Origin: Candidatus Symbiopectobacterium endolongispinus
GTDB lineage: Bacteria > Pseudomonadota > Gammaproteobacteria > Enterobacterales > Enterobacteriaceae
Direction: 5' to 3'
DNA: 64,000 nucleotides
Assembly: GCF_018777385.1 (NCBI RefSeq)
Contig: NZ_JAFJYB010000001.1
Coordinates: 682,001-746,000 of the forward strand
The position numbers and the translations under genes are program-made. The notes below the pieces were generated by a model. That model saw nothing but the letters and a program-made list of their open reading frames with translations. It had not been told where the DNA came from and ran no database searches. Positions within the stretch are counted from its first letter, which is position 1. Every line of letters starts with the position of its first letter. Shown here in pieces: positions 8,573 through 21,716 of the stretch.

Positions 8573-11164
8573 ATGGGTAAAGCTCTCGTCATAGTTGAGT
8601 CCCCGGCCAAAGCCAAAACAATCAACAAATATCTGGGCAATGACTACGTGGTGAAATCGAGCGTCGGTCATGTGCGTGATTTGCCGACCAGCGGTTCTGC
8701 GGCGGCGAAGAAGAGCGCTGAGCCTGGCAAAGCGAAAAAAGCCGGCAAAAAAGATGAGCGCACCGCGCTGGTCAATCGTATGGGGGTCGATCCGTACCAC
8801 GGCTGGCAGGCCGATTACGAAATACTGCCCGGCAAAGAGAAAGTGGTCTCTGAACTGAAAACGCTGGCGGCCAATGCCGACCACGTCTATCTCGCAACCG
8901 ACCTTGACCGCGAAGGGGAAGCCATTGCCTGGCACCTGCGGGAAATCATTGGGGGCGATGAAGGCCGTTTCAGCCGCGTGGTGTTTAACGAAATCACTAA
9001 GAACGCGATCACGCAGGCGTTTGAAAAAACAGATAAATTAAATATCGACAGGGTCAATGCGCAGCAAGCGCGGCGTTTTATGGACCGTGTCGTGGGCTAC
9101 ATGGTTTCTCCGCTGTTGTGGAAAAAAATCGCCCGTGGGCTTTCTGCTGGTCGCGTGCAGTCCGTTGCGGTACGTCTGGTGGTAGAGCGCGAACGCGAAA
9201 TCAAGGCCTTTATCCCGGAAGAATACTGGGAACTGCATGCGGATTTGTTGTCATTGAGTGCCGCATTGCAAATGCAGGTGACGCACTTTGATGGCAAGCT
9301 GTTCAAGCCGGTTAATAAAGCGCAAACAGCGGCGGCGGTCAGCGTGCTGGAGACTGCTCGTTATGTGGTCGCGGAGCGCGAGGACAAGCCCACCGGCAGC
9401 AAACCGGGGGCACCTTTCATCACCTCCACGCTGCAACAGGCGGCAAGTACCCGCTTGGGGTTTGGCGTTAAAAAAACCATGATGATGGCGCAGCGCTTGT
9501 ACGAAGCGGGCTACATCACCTACATGCGTACTGATTCCACCAACCTGAGTCAGGATGCGCTGACCATGGCGCGCGATTATATTGCGTCCAGCTTTGATAA
9601 CGCTTATCTGCCGGAGAGCGCGAATCTCTACAGCAGTAAAGAAAACTCTCAGGAAGCGCATGAAGCGATTCGTCCCTCAGATGTTGCCGTTCTGGCGGAT
9701 GCGTTGAAGGATATGGAAGCTGATGCGCAGAAACTCTACCAGTTGATCTGGCGTCAATTCGTGGCCTGCCAAATGACACCGGCCAAATATGACTCTACAA
9801 CACTGTTGGTGAACGCGGAAGGCTATCAATTACGCGCCAAAGGACGCACCCTGCGTTTTGATGGCTGGACCAAAGTAATGCCGGCGCTGCGTAAAGATGA
9901 TGAAGACCGTACGCTGCCGACCGTTGAGGTAGGGGAAGTGATGTCCCTGGATAAACTGCTGCCGAGCCAGCATTTTACCAAACCACCTGCCCGCTACAGC
10001 GATGCCTCGCTGGTAAAAGAGTTGGAAAAACGCGGTATTGGTCGTCCATCCACTTACGCCTCTATCATTTCAACCATTCAGGATCGTGGCTATGTGCGGG
10101 TGGAAAACCGCCGTTTCTACGCGGAAAAAATGGGTGAAATTGTCACTGACCGTCTGGAAGAAAACTTCCGCGAGTTGATGAACTACGATTTTACTGCGCG
10201 CATGGAAAGTAGTCTCGATCAGGTCGCCAACAATCAGGCGGAGTGGAAAGGGGTGCTGGATGAGTTTTTTGCCGAATTCAGCCAGCAGTTGGAAAAAGCG
10301 GAAATGGAGCCGGAAGCGGGAGGAATGCGCCCCAATGCCATGGTGCTGACCACCATCGATTGCCCCACCTGTGGACGCAAGATGGGGATCCGTACCGCCA
10401 GCACCGGCGTGTTCCTCGGCTGTTCCGGCTATGCATTGACGCCAAAAGAGCGCTGCAAGACCACCATTAACCTGATCCCTGAAGCCGAAGTGTTAAACGT
10501 GTTGGAAGGTGATGAGGCTGAAACCAATGCGCTGCGTGCTCGCCGTCGTTGCGGCAAGTGCGGTACGGCGATGGACAGCTACCTGATCGATAACCAGCGC
10601 AAGCTGCACGTGTGCGGTAATAACCCGGCATGTGACGGCTATGAGATCGAAAACGGTGAGTTTCGTATCAAGGGGTACGACGGTCCGGTAGTGGAGTGCG
10701 ACAAATGTGGTTCCGATATGCACCTGAAAATGGGGCGTTTTGGCAAGTACATGGCCTGCACTAACGAAACCTGTACCAATACCCGCAAGATTTTGCGCAA
10801 TGGTGAAGTTGCACCGCCGAAGGAATATCCGGTTCCCTTACCCGAACTGCCGTGCGAAAAATCCGATTCCTATTTCGTGCTGCGTGACGGTGCGGCAGGA
10901 GTATTCCTGGCTGCTAATACCTTCCCTAAATCGCGTGAAACCCGTGCGCCGTTAGTGGAAGAGTTGGTGCGATTCCGCGATCGCCTGCCGGAAAAACTGC
11001 GCTATCTGGCTGATGCGCCGGTGGAAGATACCGAAGGCAACAAAGCGGTGGTACGCTTTAGTCGTAAAACCAAGCAGCAATACGTTGCTTCGGAGAAAAA
11101 CGGTAAGGCGACAGGGTGGTCTGCATTCTATGTAGACGGTAAGTGGACCTCTGAGAAAAAATAA
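8573..11164 (+). CDS. topA: DNA topoisomerase I
   Basis: 863 residues, against 865 in E. coli. Type IA enzyme that relaxes negative supercoils. The N-terminal TOPRIM domain has the first Glu in [10 protein letters not shown] and the acidic triad in [16 protein letters not shown]. The active-site Tyr lies in [14 protein letters not shown]. Three C4 zinc elements follow in order (CPTCGRKMG…, [10 protein letters not shown]…[12 protein letters not shown]…CTNETC) and then the ribbon-like DNA-binding tail. Fully intact, as expected of a near-essential gene. A strong terminator follows. Confidence 0.98.
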   Translation: MGKALVIVESPAKAKTINKYLGNDYVVKSSVGHVRDLPTSGSAAAKKSAEPGKAKKAGKKDERTALVNRMGVDPYHGWQADYEILPGKEKVVSELKTLAANADHVYLATDLDREGEAIAWHLREIIGGDEGRFSRVVFNEITKNAITQAFEKTDKLNIDRVNAQQARRFMDRVVGYMVSPLLWKKIARGLSAGRVQSVAVRLVVEREREIKAFIPEEYWELHADLLSLSAALQMQVTHFDGKLFKPVNKAQTAAAVSVLETARYVVAEREDKPTGSKPGAPFITSTLQQAASTRLGFGVKKTMMMAQRLYEAGYITYMRTDSTNLSQDALTMARDYIASSFDNAYLPESANLYSSKENSQEAHEAIRPSDVAVLADALKDMEADAQKLYQLIWRQFVACQMTPAKYDSTTLLVNAEGYQLRAKGRTLRFDGWTKVMPALRKDDEDRTLPTVEVGEVMSLDKLLPSQHFTKPPARYSDASLVKELEKRGIGRPSTYASIISTIQDRGYVRVENRRFYAEKMGEIVTDRLEENFRELMNYDFTARMESSLDQVANNQAEWKGVLDEFFAEFSQQLEKAEMEPEAGGMRPNAMVLTTIDCPTCGRKMGIRTASTGVFLGCSGYALTPKERCKTTINLIPEAEVLNVLEGDEAETNALRARRRCGKCGTAMDSYLIDNQRKLHVCGNNPACDGYEIENGEFRIKGYDGPVVECDKCGSDMHLKMGRFGKYMACTNETCTNTRKILRNGEVAPPKEYPVPLPELPCEKSDSYFVLRDGAAGVFLAANTFPKSRETRAPLVEELVRFRDRLPEKLRYLADAPVEDTEGNKAVVRFSRKTKQQYVASEKNGKATGWSAFYVDGKWTSEKK

Positions 11165-12458
<1,294 letters not shown>

Positions 12459-12488
12459 CGTCGATTATTCATCAAAGAGGTGCATGAC

Positions 12489-13473
12489 ATGATCAAGCTT
12501 GTACTATCAGTAGTGGCCTGTGCGCTAATAGTGATATCAGGCATCGTGCTGCATGGCCTCTATGCTTTTGAACTCCCTGAACGTGCCCAGCAGACTTTAT
12601 CGTTTTCGCTGGGCGATGCCCGTCTTGAAGGCACGCTGTTACTGCCTGATAACAAACACAACCCGCCCGTGGTGTTGCTAGTGCACGGCGACGGTGCCCA
12701 GGACCGCTGGTCTGACGGCGGCTACCTTCCGCTGGTAAATGCACTTGTTGCCCAGGGGATTGGCGTATTTTCCTGGGATAAGCCCGGCGTAGCGGCCAGC
12801 ACCGGTGATTGGTTGGCACAAACCCTACGCGATCGTGCGGATGAAGCGGTTGCCGCACTGCATGCGTTACGTGCACGGCCAGAATTGAAAGAGAGTCGTC
12901 TGGGATTTCTCGGTTTTTCTCAAGCGGGGTGGGCGGTACCTAATGCCAGTTAGCGTTCAACGGCAGATTTTATCGTGTTGATTGGCCCTGTAATAAACTG
13001 GCGCGAGCAAGGCTTCTACTATATGCAGCAACGTTTAGCCGTAGAAGGGGCAGAGCCGTCGGAGATTACCGCCGCCATCGCGAGAGAACGTGTAGCCTAT
13101 TCACAACGCTTTACGCCCCAAACGGTGATGCAACCTTGCTCGTCACGTTGCACTCGAGACGATTTTGAGCGACGTAATGCGTTGTCGGATGCACGTCAGG
13201 ACATTGCCGCACAGCACGTGCCGGTGATGGTTCTGATGGGGGCTCAGGATCTCAATGTTTCCTCGAAGGAAACATTAACGGTGTGGTCGGTTACTGCCGG
13301 TGGCAACTTCACGCTGCTTACGCGAAGTCAAAGATGCCACCCACGGGGTACTGCGCGCCAAATGGTTTAATTATCAACTGAACGACCAATGGCCGCGCTG
13401 GACGCAGTGGGGATTTTTAGCCGCAGGACAGTCTGCTTACGCGCCCGGTGCCCTGGACGCGATATCAGAATGA
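12489..13473 (+). pseudogene. Secreted or anchored alpha/beta hydrolase, broken
   Basis: Start ATG at 12489 after AAAGAGGTG. An N-terminal hydrophobic segment (LVLSVVACALIVISGIVLHG) suggests export or anchoring. The alpha/beta-hydrolase fold shows VVLLVHGDGAQDRW (oxyanion region) and the nucleophile elbow GFLGFSQAGW. A TAG at 12951-12953 follows VPNAS, and the frame continues (RSTADFIVLIGPV). A second lesion near 13325 shifts the frame, and the end VKDATHGVLRAKWFNYQLND is read one frame over to TGA at 13473. It therefore has at least two inactivating lesions. Probable dienelactone hydrolase/prolyl peptidase-like family member; substrate unknown. Confidence 0.75.
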
Positions 13474-13509
13474 ATCTTGACAAGACGTTGCTGAATGCGC
13501 TGAGTAGCC

Positions 13510-14145
13510 TCAGGCGTATACCTTGTCACCGAACTCGCACAAATCTTCAATCAGGCAGGAACCGCAGCGCGGTTTGCGGGCGATGCAGGTGTAACGTCCG
13601 TGCAGAATCAGCCAGTGGTGGCAGTCGATTTTGAATTCTGCTGGCACTACCTTCAATAGATTTTCTTCTACTGCATCCACGTTTTTTCCCGGCGCGAATC
13701 CGGTACGGTTGCACACGCGGAAAATATGCGTGTCAACGGCGATGGTGGGCCAACCAAAGGCGGTGTTTAACACCACGTTGGCGGTTTTACGACCGACACC
13801 GGGCAGTGCTTCCAGCGCTTCGCGATTTTCCGGCACTTGACCCTGATGCTTGTCTAACAGAATACGGCAGGTCTTGATGATATTTTCAGCCTTGCTGTTA
13901 AACAGGCCAATGGTGCGGATATAAGCTTTTACACCGCCAGCCCCAAGTGCCAACAAGGCTTCTGGTGTGTTGGCGACCGGATAGAGTTTTGCTGTGGCTT
14001 TATTCACGCTGACATCTGTGGCCTGTGCTGAAAGCAGTACGGCTATCAACAGCTCGAACGGTGTATCAAAGTGTAACTCTGTGGTCGGATGTGGATTCGT
14101 ATCGCGCAGACGACGCAAGATTTCGCAGCGTTTTTCCTTGTTCAT
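13510..14145 (-). CDS. nth: Endonuclease III (DNA glycosylase/AP lyase)
   Basis: 211 residues, as in E. coli. It removes oxidised pyrimidines in base-excision repair. The helix-hairpin-helix LPGVGRKTANVVLNTAFG carries the catalytic Lys, and IAVDTHIFRV the catalytic Asp. The C-terminal [4Fe-4S] loop is C-X6-C-X2-C-X5-C (CIARKPRCGSCLIEDLCE). Intact. It follows rsxE by 16 bases and is the last gene of the rsx operon, as in E. coli. Confidence 0.97.
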   Translation of the reverse strand: MNKEKRCEILRRLRDTNPHPTTELHFDTPFELLIAVLLSAQATDVSVNKATAKLYPVANTPEALLALGAGGVKAYIRTIGLFNSKAENIIKTCRILLDKHQGQVPENREALEALPGVGRKTANVVLNTAFGWPTIAVDTHIFRVCNRTGFAPGKNVDAVEENLLKVVPAEFKIDCHHWLILHGRYTCIARKPRCGSCLIEDLCEFGDKVYA

Positions 14146-14161
14146 CGTCTTATCCTTGTGC

Positions 14162-14866
14162 TTATGGTGCCGTTCCGGTCAGCGTGTCAACTGCTGTAAC
14201 GTTCTGTTTTGCCTCGCTGACGGCGCGGCGGCGTTTCATTTTTTCGTCAATCAGGTATTTGGCGGCAAGCAACAGCGCCAAACCGATAAACGCACCAGGC
14301 GGCAGCATCGCCAGCAAGAACGGGGTATCAACGTGGATCACTTCGATGTGCAGCGCTTTGGCCCAATTGCCGAGCAACAAGTCTGCACCGTCAAGCAGCG
14401 TGCCATTACCCAGTAATTCACGCAGGGAACCCGACACGAACATGGTACAGGTCGCTCCCATGCCCATGGCGAAACCATCCAGTGCCGAAAGCGCGACGGG
14501 GTTTTGCGCGGCATAGACTTCCGCTCGTCCGATCACCAAACAGTTAGTGACGATCAGTGGAATAAAAATGCTCAGCGACTGGTATAAGCCGTAGGCATAG
14601 GCGTTAATCAGCATTTCCACCGAGCTGACCACGGCTGCGATAATCATCACATAAATAGGAATGCGGATTTCAGACGGGACCCACCGGCGCATGGCGGAAA
14701 TCGCTGCATTGGCGCAGGTCAGTACCAGTGTGGTGGCTAACCCTAAGCCCAAGGCGTTGGTAGCGGTGGAGGTGACGGCCAGCAGTGGGCACATGCCTAA
14801 CAGTTGCACCAGCGCTGAGTTGTTTTTCCAAAGCCCCTGGGCCAGAAGGTGTTTCACTTCACTCAT
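14162..14866 (-). CDS. rsxE: Electron transport complex subunit RsxE
   Basis: Integral membrane subunit of the Rsx/Rnf complex, which moves electrons from NAD(P)H via flavins and Fe-S centres; in E. coli it keeps SoxR reduced. The start is set at ATG 14866 ([19 protein letters not shown]), matching the E. coli N-terminus. Several hydrophobic spans are visible, with the typical GLCP-like [11 protein letters not shown] and the [13 protein letters not shown] segment. About 234 residues against 231. Intact. One base separates it from the rsxG stop. Confidence 0.95.
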   Translation of the reverse strand: MSEVKHLLAQGLWKNNSALVQLLGMCPLLAVTSTATNALGLGLATTLVLTCANAAISAMRRWVPSEIRIPIYVMIIAAVVSSVEMLINAYAYGLYQSLSIFIPLIVTNCLVIGRAEVYAAQNPVALSALDGFAMGMGATCTMFVSGSLRELLGNGTLLDGADLLLGNWAKALHIEVIHVDTPFLLAMLPPGAFIGLALLLAAKYLIDEKMKRRRAVSEAKQNVTAVDTLTGTAP

Positions 14867-14867
14867 G

Positions 14868-15494
14868 TTACTCTTCTCCACAATTCTGCAATGTCGTCAG
14901 GCGCGCCGGGAGGGGCTGCATAAAAAGCGCAGTCCGTTTGCTGGCGTTTACCACGGCACGGGGCGTGATGGTGGCACCGGTGAACTGATCGTATTCGCCG
15001 CCATCCTTTTTGACGGCCCACTGGCGATCGTCGGCACTTTGCACGGTACGTCCGGTAAAGCGGGTTATCCAGTCAGATACCCGCGGATCAATTTTGTCGC
15101 CCAGTCCTGGCGTTTCATGGTGCTCAGTCACCCGAACCCCGAGTACCTTACCATGGAAATCCGCCCCTATCAGCAGATGAATGGCACCGGAATAACCGTC
15201 TGGTGCGCTCGATTCAATGGCTGCCGCCACCGGGGTATCACCTTTGCGTGCAAGGTAGAGATGTCGCGCGGATGTCGTGCCCAGCGCCTCATCGGTGACA
15301 AGGTAACATTCTTGCAGAATATTGTTGTCGTAAATATCCGGCGGAATCACCTGATCCAGCAACGCTTTTTGTTGCAACTGCGCTTGATGGGCAATAGTAG
15401 GTTTGGTCAGGGTATTGACCACCGCTGTCAAGCCGGTGGTCAAGGCGGCAAACAGTGCCAGCGTGGTCGCGTGACGTCGCATCGTACTGATCAT
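14868..15494 (-). CDS. rsxG: Electron transport complex subunit RsxG (FMN-binding)
   Basis: 208 residues. An N-terminal membrane anchor ([19 protein letters not shown]) leads to an FMN-binding domain. The flavinylation motif is [14 protein letters not shown], where a Thr takes FMN covalently in the family. The motif [17 protein letters not shown] is also typical. Intact and in operon order between rsxD and rsxE. Confidence 0.95.
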   Translation of the reverse strand: MISTMRRHATTLALFAALTTGLTAVVNTLTKPTIAHQAQLQQKALLDQVIPPDIYDNNILQECYLVTDEALGTTSARHLYLARKGDTPVAAAIESSAPDGYSGAIHLLIGADFHGKVLGVRVTEHHETPGLGDKIDPRVSDWITRFTGRTVQSADDRQWAVKKDGGEYDQFTGATITPRAVVNASKRTALFMQPLPARLTTLQNCGEE

Positions 15495-15503
15495 GCTATT
15501 TCC

Positions 15504-16559
15504 TTATCGACGATGGCCGTAGGCGCGTGGTTGGGTAAAGTAATCGATGAGCGGAACGGTAATATTCGCCAGTAATACAGCAAACGCGATGCCATCCGGG
15601 TATCCACCGTAGGTACGGATCAACCATACCAGCAGCCCAATCAGCGCGCCAAACAACAAGCGCCCTTTATTGGTGGTGGAGGCCGTCACGGGATCGGTGG
15701 CGATGAAAAAAGCACCGAGCATGGTGGCACCAGAGAACAGATGCAGCAGTGGAGGTGCGGCTTTTTCCGGCATCAATACCCAGCCGAGCGCGGCGCACAG
15801 CAGCAAAGAGAGCAGCATGCTGACGGGAATATGCCAGCGAATGTAGCGGGTCAATAATAAAAGAATGCCACCGGAAAGGTACGCAAGATTGACCCATTGC
15901 CAGCCCACTCCCGCCAGACTCTCCGCAAAGATTGGGTGTTGTAATACTTGTGCCGGTGTTTCCCCGGCACGCAGACCGGTTTTGAAGCCATCTAACGGCG
16001 TGGCCTGGGTAATGCCATCAATGTTCTGCATTAGTCCCTGAATGTGTAAACCAGCATCGGTTTGTCCGGTAAAAATCACATGCAGTGCATCAACGAAGGT
16101 GACCGGTGCCACCTGTAGCGCGCTGGGCGGTAGCCAACTGGTCATCTGGACCGGGAAGGAGATTAACAGAACTATGTAGCCGACCATAGCCGGATTAAAC
16201 GGATTGTTTCCTAATCCGCCATACAGTTGTTTGGCGATCACAATAGCGAAAAATGTGGCAAGCACCACCATCCACCAGGGTGCTAACGGGGGCAAGCTGA
16301 CACCGAGCAGAATGGCGGTTAAAAGCGCTGATTGATCCGCCAGCGTGGTACGTACTGCAAATGTCCTCAGTGACAATGTCACCGCTTCCGCCGTAAGCGC
16401 TGTGGCCGAGGCGAGGGCGATTTGTATCAAGGTGCCGACGCCAAAAAACAGGGTCTGGGTAAAGATACCGGGCACACAGGCGAGTATTACCCACAGCATG
16501 ATGCGCTGTGTGCGCTGATGGTTATGGGTAAAAGGCGAACTTGCGATCTTGAAAGCCAT
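15504..16559 (-). CDS. rsxD: Electron transport complex subunit RsxD
   Basis: 351 residues with multiple membrane spans, against 352 in E. coli. The covalent FMN site [19 protein letters not shown] is present near residue 280. Works with RsxG to carry electrons across the membrane. Intact. Its start codon abuts the rsxC stop (16560). The coding sequence contains one of the three matS sites at 16370-16382. Confidence 0.95.
   Translation of the reverse strand: MAFKIASSPFTHNHQRTQRIMLWVILACVPGIFTQTLFFGVGTLIQIALASATALTAEAVTLSLRTFAVRTTLADQSALLTAILLGVSLPPLAPWWMVVLATFFAIVIAKQLYGGLGNNPFNPAMVGYIVLLISFPVQMTSWLPPSALQVAPVTFVDALHVIFTGQTDAGLHIQGLMQNIDGITQATPLDGFKTGLRAGETPAQVLQHPIFAESLAGVGWQWVNLAYLSGGILLLLTRYIRWHIPVSMLLSLLLCAALGWVLMPEKAAPPLLHLFSGATMLGAFFIATDPVTASTTNKGRLLFGALIGLLVWLIRTYGGYPDGIAFAVLLANITVPLIDYFTQPRAYGHRR
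16370..16382. other. matS site (MatP binding), inside rsxD
   Basis: GTGACAATGTCAC is a perfect match to the matS consensus GTGACRNYGTCAC that organises the Ter macrodomain in enterobacteria. It lies inside a coding region, about 16 kb left of dif. Confidence 0.8.
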
Positions 16560-18467
16560 CTATTCCTCGTGGGTGTGGATTAACGCCTGTTCGGCTTTAC
16601 GTGCTTTAACGCGGGCAATGGCAGCAGCAACGGCGGCTTTGCGTGGGTCGCTCAGATCGGGCACAGGTTCCGCTTCGGGTGCTGGCGTGGCGACAGTCGC
16701 TGGGGGAATAGCCTCAGGCGCTTGCTGCGCTGCCTTTTTAGCTTTAACCCGAGCAATAGTCGCAGCCACCGCAGCCTGTCTTGGATCCTCTGGCACAGCG
16801 GAAACCGGTTGGGCTTGTTCGGTATCGGCCTGCATCCGTTGCTTCTCGCGCGCCTGAGCTTTTCGCGCTTCGCTCGTAGCGATGGCCGCGCTGTTATCCG
16901 GCGCTTGGTCAGGATTTATCGCAATGGCAGCAAGCGGTTCAGCAAGCGCATTTTTGCTACGCACGCGCTCCAGCGCAGTCTGAACGGCCTGTTTATCCGC
17001 CGTAGACACGGTGGCAGCCGCTTGCTGATGACGCCGTTCACGCGCCGCTTTTTCTCGCTCTAGACGCAACTGTTTCGCATCAAAACGCGCTTTCGCCTGC
17101 TGCGCCCGCGATGCCTCAAGATCGATAGCGCGGATTTCAGCCTTTTCCTGACGGTAGTATTGCACCAACGGAATATTGCTTGGGCAGACATAGGCACAGG
17201 CACCGCATTCAATACAGTCAAACAAATGGTGCGCGCGCGCCTTTTCATGCTCCTGCCCGCGGCTGAACCAGTAAAGCTGCTGTGGCAACAGTCCTGCCGG
17301 GCAGGCGTCGGCGCACTTACTGCACCGAATGCAGGATTGCTCTTGCTCTGGAGCCTGCATTTCGTTCACTGACGGCGCAAGAATACAGTTGCTGATTTTG
17401 ACAATAGGAACGTCAAGCGCAGGCAGGGTGAAGCCCATCAGCGGTCCACCCATGATTACCATCGGGGTTTTGTTTTCGGCATGAAACCCGGCCTGTTTAA
17501 GCAAGTGGCGCACTGGCGTGCCGAGGCGAGCCCAGACATTGCCCGGTTGGCGCAGCGCTTCCCCGGTCAGGGTAACCACCCGCTCCGTCAAGGCTTCGCC
17601 GTCGATCACAGCGCGTTTAATGGCATACGCGGTACCGACGTTTTGCATCAATACGCCGATTGAGGCGGAGTGTTTGCCAAAAGGCACTTCTTTGCCAGTC
17701 AAAATCTTGGTGGGCTGCTTGGCACCGCCGGAGGGGTATTTGGTGGGAATGACCCGCAACCGAATGTCTGCGCGATCGGCCAGTGCGTGGCGCAGCGCCT
17801 GAATAGCCTCTGGTTTGTTGTCTTCAATGCCAATTAAGGTACGTTCGGGTGAAAGCAAATGCATCAGGATCTCAATCCCTTGCACAATTTCACGGGCATA
17901 CTCTTGCATCAATCGGTCGTCGGCGGTGATGTAAGGTTCACATTCGGTGGCGTTGATGATCAACGTTGCGATACCGCGTAGCCCACCCTTGAGTTTGGCC
18001 GAGGTCGGGAAGCCTGCGCCGCCCAGGCCAGCGATGCCAGCCTGATGTAAATGTGCGAGCAGGGTATCTATCGAATGCTGCTGGTAATCAGGCAAGCACT
18101 GGCGATCGCACCAGCGATCTTCACCATCCGGAATAATAATGATGATGCTTAACTCGGGCAAGGCCGAAGGATGTGCCGTGATGTGCGAACGGATAGCGTT
18201 GACCGTGCCGGAGGTAGGGGCGTGTACCGGCAGCATACGTCCTGTACCGCGCGTCAGGGGTTGACCGCGCAGTACCCGATCGCCAACGTTCACGCAAAGT
18301 TCGCCTTCCGGCCCGAGGTGCTGTTTCAGCGGAATAATAAACTGTTCCGGCAGCGGGATGTGACGCATCGGTACGCGGCTGGACTGGGTTTTCATCTCCG
18401 GTGGATGAATGCCACCGTCGAAATCCCAAATTCTCTCTTTACGAAACAGATTTAACAGCTTAAGCAT
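16560..18467 (-). CDS. rsxC: Electron transport complex subunit RsxC
   Basis: 635 residues; the NADH-facing subunit. It has an N-terminal RnfC barrel-like domain, the nucleotide/flavin region with [13 protein letters not shown], and then two [4Fe-4S] ferredoxin motifs ([14 protein letters not shown] and [14 protein letters not shown]). A long Ala/Lys/Arg-rich tail carries two near-identical repeats ([21 protein letters not shown] type) near the end. The E. coli protein is about 740 residues and its tail repeats are longer, so this tail is shortened, which is common. Its start overlaps the rsxB stop by 8 bases. Intact. Confidence 0.95.
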   Translation of the reverse strand: MLKLLNLFRKERIWDFDGGIHPPEMKTQSSRVPMRHIPLPEQFIIPLKQHLGPEGELCVNVGDRVLRGQPLTRGTGRMLPVHAPTSGTVNAIRSHITAHPSALPELSIIIIIPDGEDRWCDRQCLPDYQQHSIDTLLAHLHQAGIAGLGGAGFPTSAKLKGGLRGIATLIINATECEPYITADDRLMQEYAREIVQGIEILMHLLSPERTLIGIEDNKPEAIQALRHALADRADIRLRVIPTKYPSGGAKQPTKILTGKEVPFGKHSASIGVLMQNVGTAYAIKRAVIDGEALTERVVTLTGEALRQPGNVWARLGTPVRHLLKQAGFHAENKTPMVIMGGPLMGFTLPALDVPIVKISNCILAPSVNEMQAPEQEQSCIRCSKCADACPAGLLPQQLYWFSRGQEHEKARAHHLFDCIECGACAYVCPSNIPLVQYYRQEKAEIRAIDLEASRAQQAKARFDAKQLRLEREKAARERRHQQAAATVSTADKQAVQTALERVRSKNALAEPLAAIAINPDQAPDNSAAIATSEARKAQAREKQRMQADTEQAQPVSAVPEDPRQAAVAATIARVKAKKAAQQAPEAIPPATVATPAPEAEPVPDLSDPRKAAVAAAIARVKARKAEQALIHTHEE

Positions 18468-19038
18468 GATGTTCTACTTGGATAAGGCGAACCGGAATGG
18501 TCTCGAGATCCCATTTCCAGTTGGACGTCGTGGTGGCTACCGGGCGCAGTTCGATGCAATCTGTAGGGCAAGGGGCGACACACAGGTCACAACCGGTACA
18601 GAGATCGCTCACCACGGTGTGCACGGCGCGGGTGGTGCCAATAATGGCATCAACCGGGCAGGCCTGAATACATTTGGTGCAGCCGATGCAGTTGCTTTCG
18701 TCGATCCAAGCGACTTTGAGTGCTGGTTGCAGATCCGCTGTGTCACCATCGAGCGGCTGCGGGTCAACATTGAGTTTCTCGGCCAGCTTCAGCATCATTG
18801 CCTCGCCGCCGGGACCGCATTTGTTGATGTGCTCACCGTGCAACGCTACGGCTTCAGCATAAGGACGGCAGCCTGGATAGCCGCATTGACCACATTGGCT
18901 TTGCGGCAGCATCGCTTCGACCTGTTCGACGATGGGGTCAGCATCAACGTGAAAACGGCGCGAGGCAAAACCAAGAATCAAACCGGAAACCAGCGCGAGC
19001 ACACTCACCGCTGCAATCGCAATCCAAATGGCATTCAT
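18460..19038 (-). CDS. rsxB: Electron transport complex subunit RsxB
   Basis: 192 residues, as in E. coli. An N-terminal membrane helix is followed by a C4 cluster ([17 protein letters not shown]) and two ferredoxin-type [4Fe-4S] motifs ([30 protein letters not shown]). Intact. It overlaps rsxA upstream and rsxC downstream by a few bases, so translation is probably coupled. Confidence 0.96.
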   Translation of the reverse strand: MNAIWIAIAAVSVLALVSGLILGFASRRFHVDADPIVEQVEAMLPQSQCGQCGYPGCRPYAEAVALHGEHINKCGPGGEAMMLKLAEKLNVDPQPLDGDTADLQPALKVAWIDESNCIGCTKCIQACPVDAIIGTTRAVHTVVSDLCTGCDLCVAPCPTDCIELRPVATTTSNWKWDLETIPVRLIQVEHHA

Positions 19039-19619
19039 TAGAATTTCACCAACCCGGTAAAGCCCATAAACGCGAGCGACATCAACCCAGCGGTGACCAA
19101 TGTAATCGATGAGCCCTTGAACGGCGCGGGTACATCCGACACGGCAATGCGTTCACGAATGGCGGCGAACAACACCATAACCAGTGAGAAACCAGCAGCG
19201 GCGCTGAAGCCATAAACCGTTTATTGCAGGAAGTTGTGTGACAGGTTGACGTTGAGCAACGCAACGCCCAGCACGGCGCAGTTGGTGGTGATCAGCGGCA
19301 GGAAAATTCCTAGCAGGCGATAGAGTTCCGGGCTGGTTTTGCACACGGCCATTTCGGTGAACTGCACCACGACCGCCAAAATCAAAATAAAGGCCATGGT
19401 ACGCAGGTAGACGATGCCCAACGGCAGTAGCACATACTCGTTGACTAGCCAGGAAAACATCGAGCCGAGCGTCATGACGAAGGTTGTTGCCAACCCCATG
19501 CCAATGGCGGTTTCCAATTTCTTGGACACGCCCATAAAGGGGCAAAGCCCGAGAAATTTCACCAGAACAAAATTGTTCACCAGCAGCGTGCTGACGAAAA
19601 GAAGTAGGTAGTCGCTCAT
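19038..19619 (-). pseudogene. rsxA: Electron transport complex subunit RsxA, one nonsense codon
   Basis: Start ATG at 19619 ([20 protein letters not shown]). The span is exactly 194 codons including the stop, as for the 193-residue E. coli protein. Codon 133 (19223-19221) is TAA directly after HNFLQ, where the family has Ser. The frame then continues cleanly ([19 protein letters not shown] … [10 protein letters not shown]). The truncated 132-residue product would lack the last membrane spans. RsxA is a core membrane subunit, so the complex is likely crippled although rsxB-E look whole. TCA to TAA is the simplest change. Confidence 0.9.
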
Positions 19620-19818
19620 TACCATGCCTATAAAACAAAACCGGACTATTATCCGGCATTGTAAGGCTTTCGACAACACACCCAAAATAGGGATATTCAC
19701 CAAAAGCGGATATTTACCCCGCAGTTGGCAGGGCAAACCGTTACAGTGAAAGCCTTTTGGGCAAGGAACGCAAGGCAAGAACCAACAGGCCGTATAGAAA
19801 ACGACCCGTTGTCAGGGG

Positions 19819-20035
19819 TTAAAGCACGAAACGCCAGACGGATTTTGGAATGCAACCGAGGTCGTACAGTTTTCCTCCCGTAGACAACTCGGCACGGCGG
19901 TGGTCGGCAGCGCGCGACATATTGATAATCTCCTTATTTATCCGTCAGCGAATAATTTGAATGGTCGTAGAGTTTTTCCAGGCTGTCCAGAGTGTTCACT
20001 TTGCGAAACTTGAGTAAGTATTCAGCAGTGGTCAT
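19819..20035 (-). pseudogene. cnu: Hha/Cnu-family H-NS partner, 4-bp duplication
   Basis: Small Hha/YmoA-family modulator that binds H-NS (E. coli Cnu/YdgT). Start ATG at 20035; it reads [24 protein letters not shown] and then stops early. The tail [19 protein letters not shown] and PKSVWRFVL is intact one frame over. The junction reads ATAAATAA (19934-19941 on the other strand), a tandem duplication of ATAA; removing one copy restores a 70-residue protein. Placement upstream of rsxA matches E. coli. Confidence 0.88.
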
Positions 20036-20125
20036 GATTTTGTTTAATAATTATGTGGGTAGGGCATTTCAGTATATGCCAGAGAAAACAGGTGTCTAGC
20101 GCAATAGGAATTATGAATGAGAGAT

Positions 20126-20152
20126 GGAACCCGATCTTGGCAATCGGGTTCC
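20126..20152 (-). terminator. Hairpin downstream of araA
   Basis: GGAACCCGAT and ATCGGGTTCC form a perfect 10-bp stem with a 7-base loop, starting just after the araA stop on the reverse strand. The following sequence is only moderately T-rich. Confidence 0.6.
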
Positions 20153-20162
20153 TTGCTATCGC

Positions 20163-21668
20163 TTAGCGTGAAGTGAGTTTGTAGTACATATCATTCCAGC
20201 GCAGAGCGTCTTTGAATGCCGGAATGCGGGTTTCGTTATCAATCACCAGCAGTTCGATATGATTCATTTCTGCATAGAGGCGCAGGTAATCCAGGTCTAA
20301 CGCCTGACTGAATACCGTATGGTGCGCGCCGCCCGCCAGAATCCAGGCTTCGGCAGCCTCTTCCAGCGACGGTTGCGCCTGCCAGATAGCCCTGGCAACC
20401 GGCAGTTTGGGCAAGGGGTGTGGTTGCTCAATGGTATCCACCACGTTGACCAACATGCGGAAACGATCTCCCATGTCGATGACGCTGGCATTGAGCGCCT
20501 GGCCGGCCGGGTGGAGAAGATAAGCCGCGCAGGATCTGCTTTGCCACCGATGCCCAGGTGCTGCGCATCCAGTATCGGTTTAGCCTCTTTGGCGATGCTT
20601 GGGCACACTTCCAGCATATGGGAACCTACCACCAGATTGTTACCGGGGACGAAATGGTAGGTGTAATCTTCCATAAAAGAGGTGCCGCCCGGCAAGCCTT
20701 CTGCCATTACCTTCATGATGCGCAACAGCGCTGCGGTTTTCCAATCGCCTTCGCCGCCAAAGCCGTAGCCTTTTTGCATCAGGCGCTGCACGGACAGACC
20801 GGGCAATTGCTTAAGCCCGTAAAGGTTTTCAAAATCGGTGGTGAACGCGCGATAACCGCCTTTTTCCAGAAAACGGGTGAGTCCCAGTTCAATTTGCGCG
20901 GCGTCCAGCAGATTCTGACGGTTAGAGCCGTGGAGTTTGACTGCGTCGGTTAACTGGTAGCTGGCCTCATACTCATCGATCAGTGCATCGATATCCCCTT
21001 TGCTGATCGCATCCGCTTCACTGGCAAGATCGCCCAATCCCCAGGCGCTGACGGAATAACCGAACTGGATCTGTGCCCCTACCTTATCCCCTTCGGTTAC
21101 CGCCACTTCCCGCATGTTATCGCCAAAACGCGCCACTTTTAGTTGTTTGCTTTCTGCGATGGCGGCAGCGACGCGCATCAATTTGGCAATACGTTGGTGG
21201 GCGTTTTTTATCCTTCCAGTGGCCGACGGCGACCTGATTCGATTGGCGCATACGCGCGCCGATAAACCCGAACTCACGTCCACCGTGCGCTGTCTAGTTC
21301 AAATTCATGAAATCCATGTCCATGGTGCCCCACGGGATTTCTGCATTGAACTGGGTGTGGAACTGCATCAGTGGTTTGGTGAGTACGCTCAGCCCGGCAA
21401 TCCACATTTTAGCCGGAGAGAAAGTGTGCAGCCACACCAGCAAACCGATACAGTTATCTTGATAGTTGGCGTCGCGACACAGCGCCAGAATTTCGTCCGG
21501 CGATTTGGCAACCGGTTTGAGCACCAGTTTTACCGGCAGTCTGGCATCCTGATTCAGCCCTTGTACCACTTTTTCAGCATTCTCTTTTACCTGACGTAAG
21601 GTTTCCGGACCGTAGAGATGTTGGCTGCCAATGACAAACCAGACTTCACGCTATTGTAAATTCCCCAT
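20163..21668 (-). pseudogene. araA: L-arabinose isomerase, at least four lesions
   Basis: Converts L-arabinose to L-ribulose. Start ATG at 21668. Lesions in order: TAG at codon 6 before [21 protein letters not shown] after DFMNLN (about 21297), before [17 protein letters not shown]; a +1 shift in an A6 run (T run 21204-21209) after HWKD; and a -1 shift near 20510 in the GC-rich LIFSTRPAG region. Homology then resumes at [14 protein letters not shown] to TAA at 20163. Total length still equals the 500-residue E. coli protein. Clearly dead. Confidence 0.93.
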
Positions 21669-21716
21669 GATAACTCCTGCTTGCACGTAGCTTCAAAAAC
21701 GGAAAATAACCGGTGA

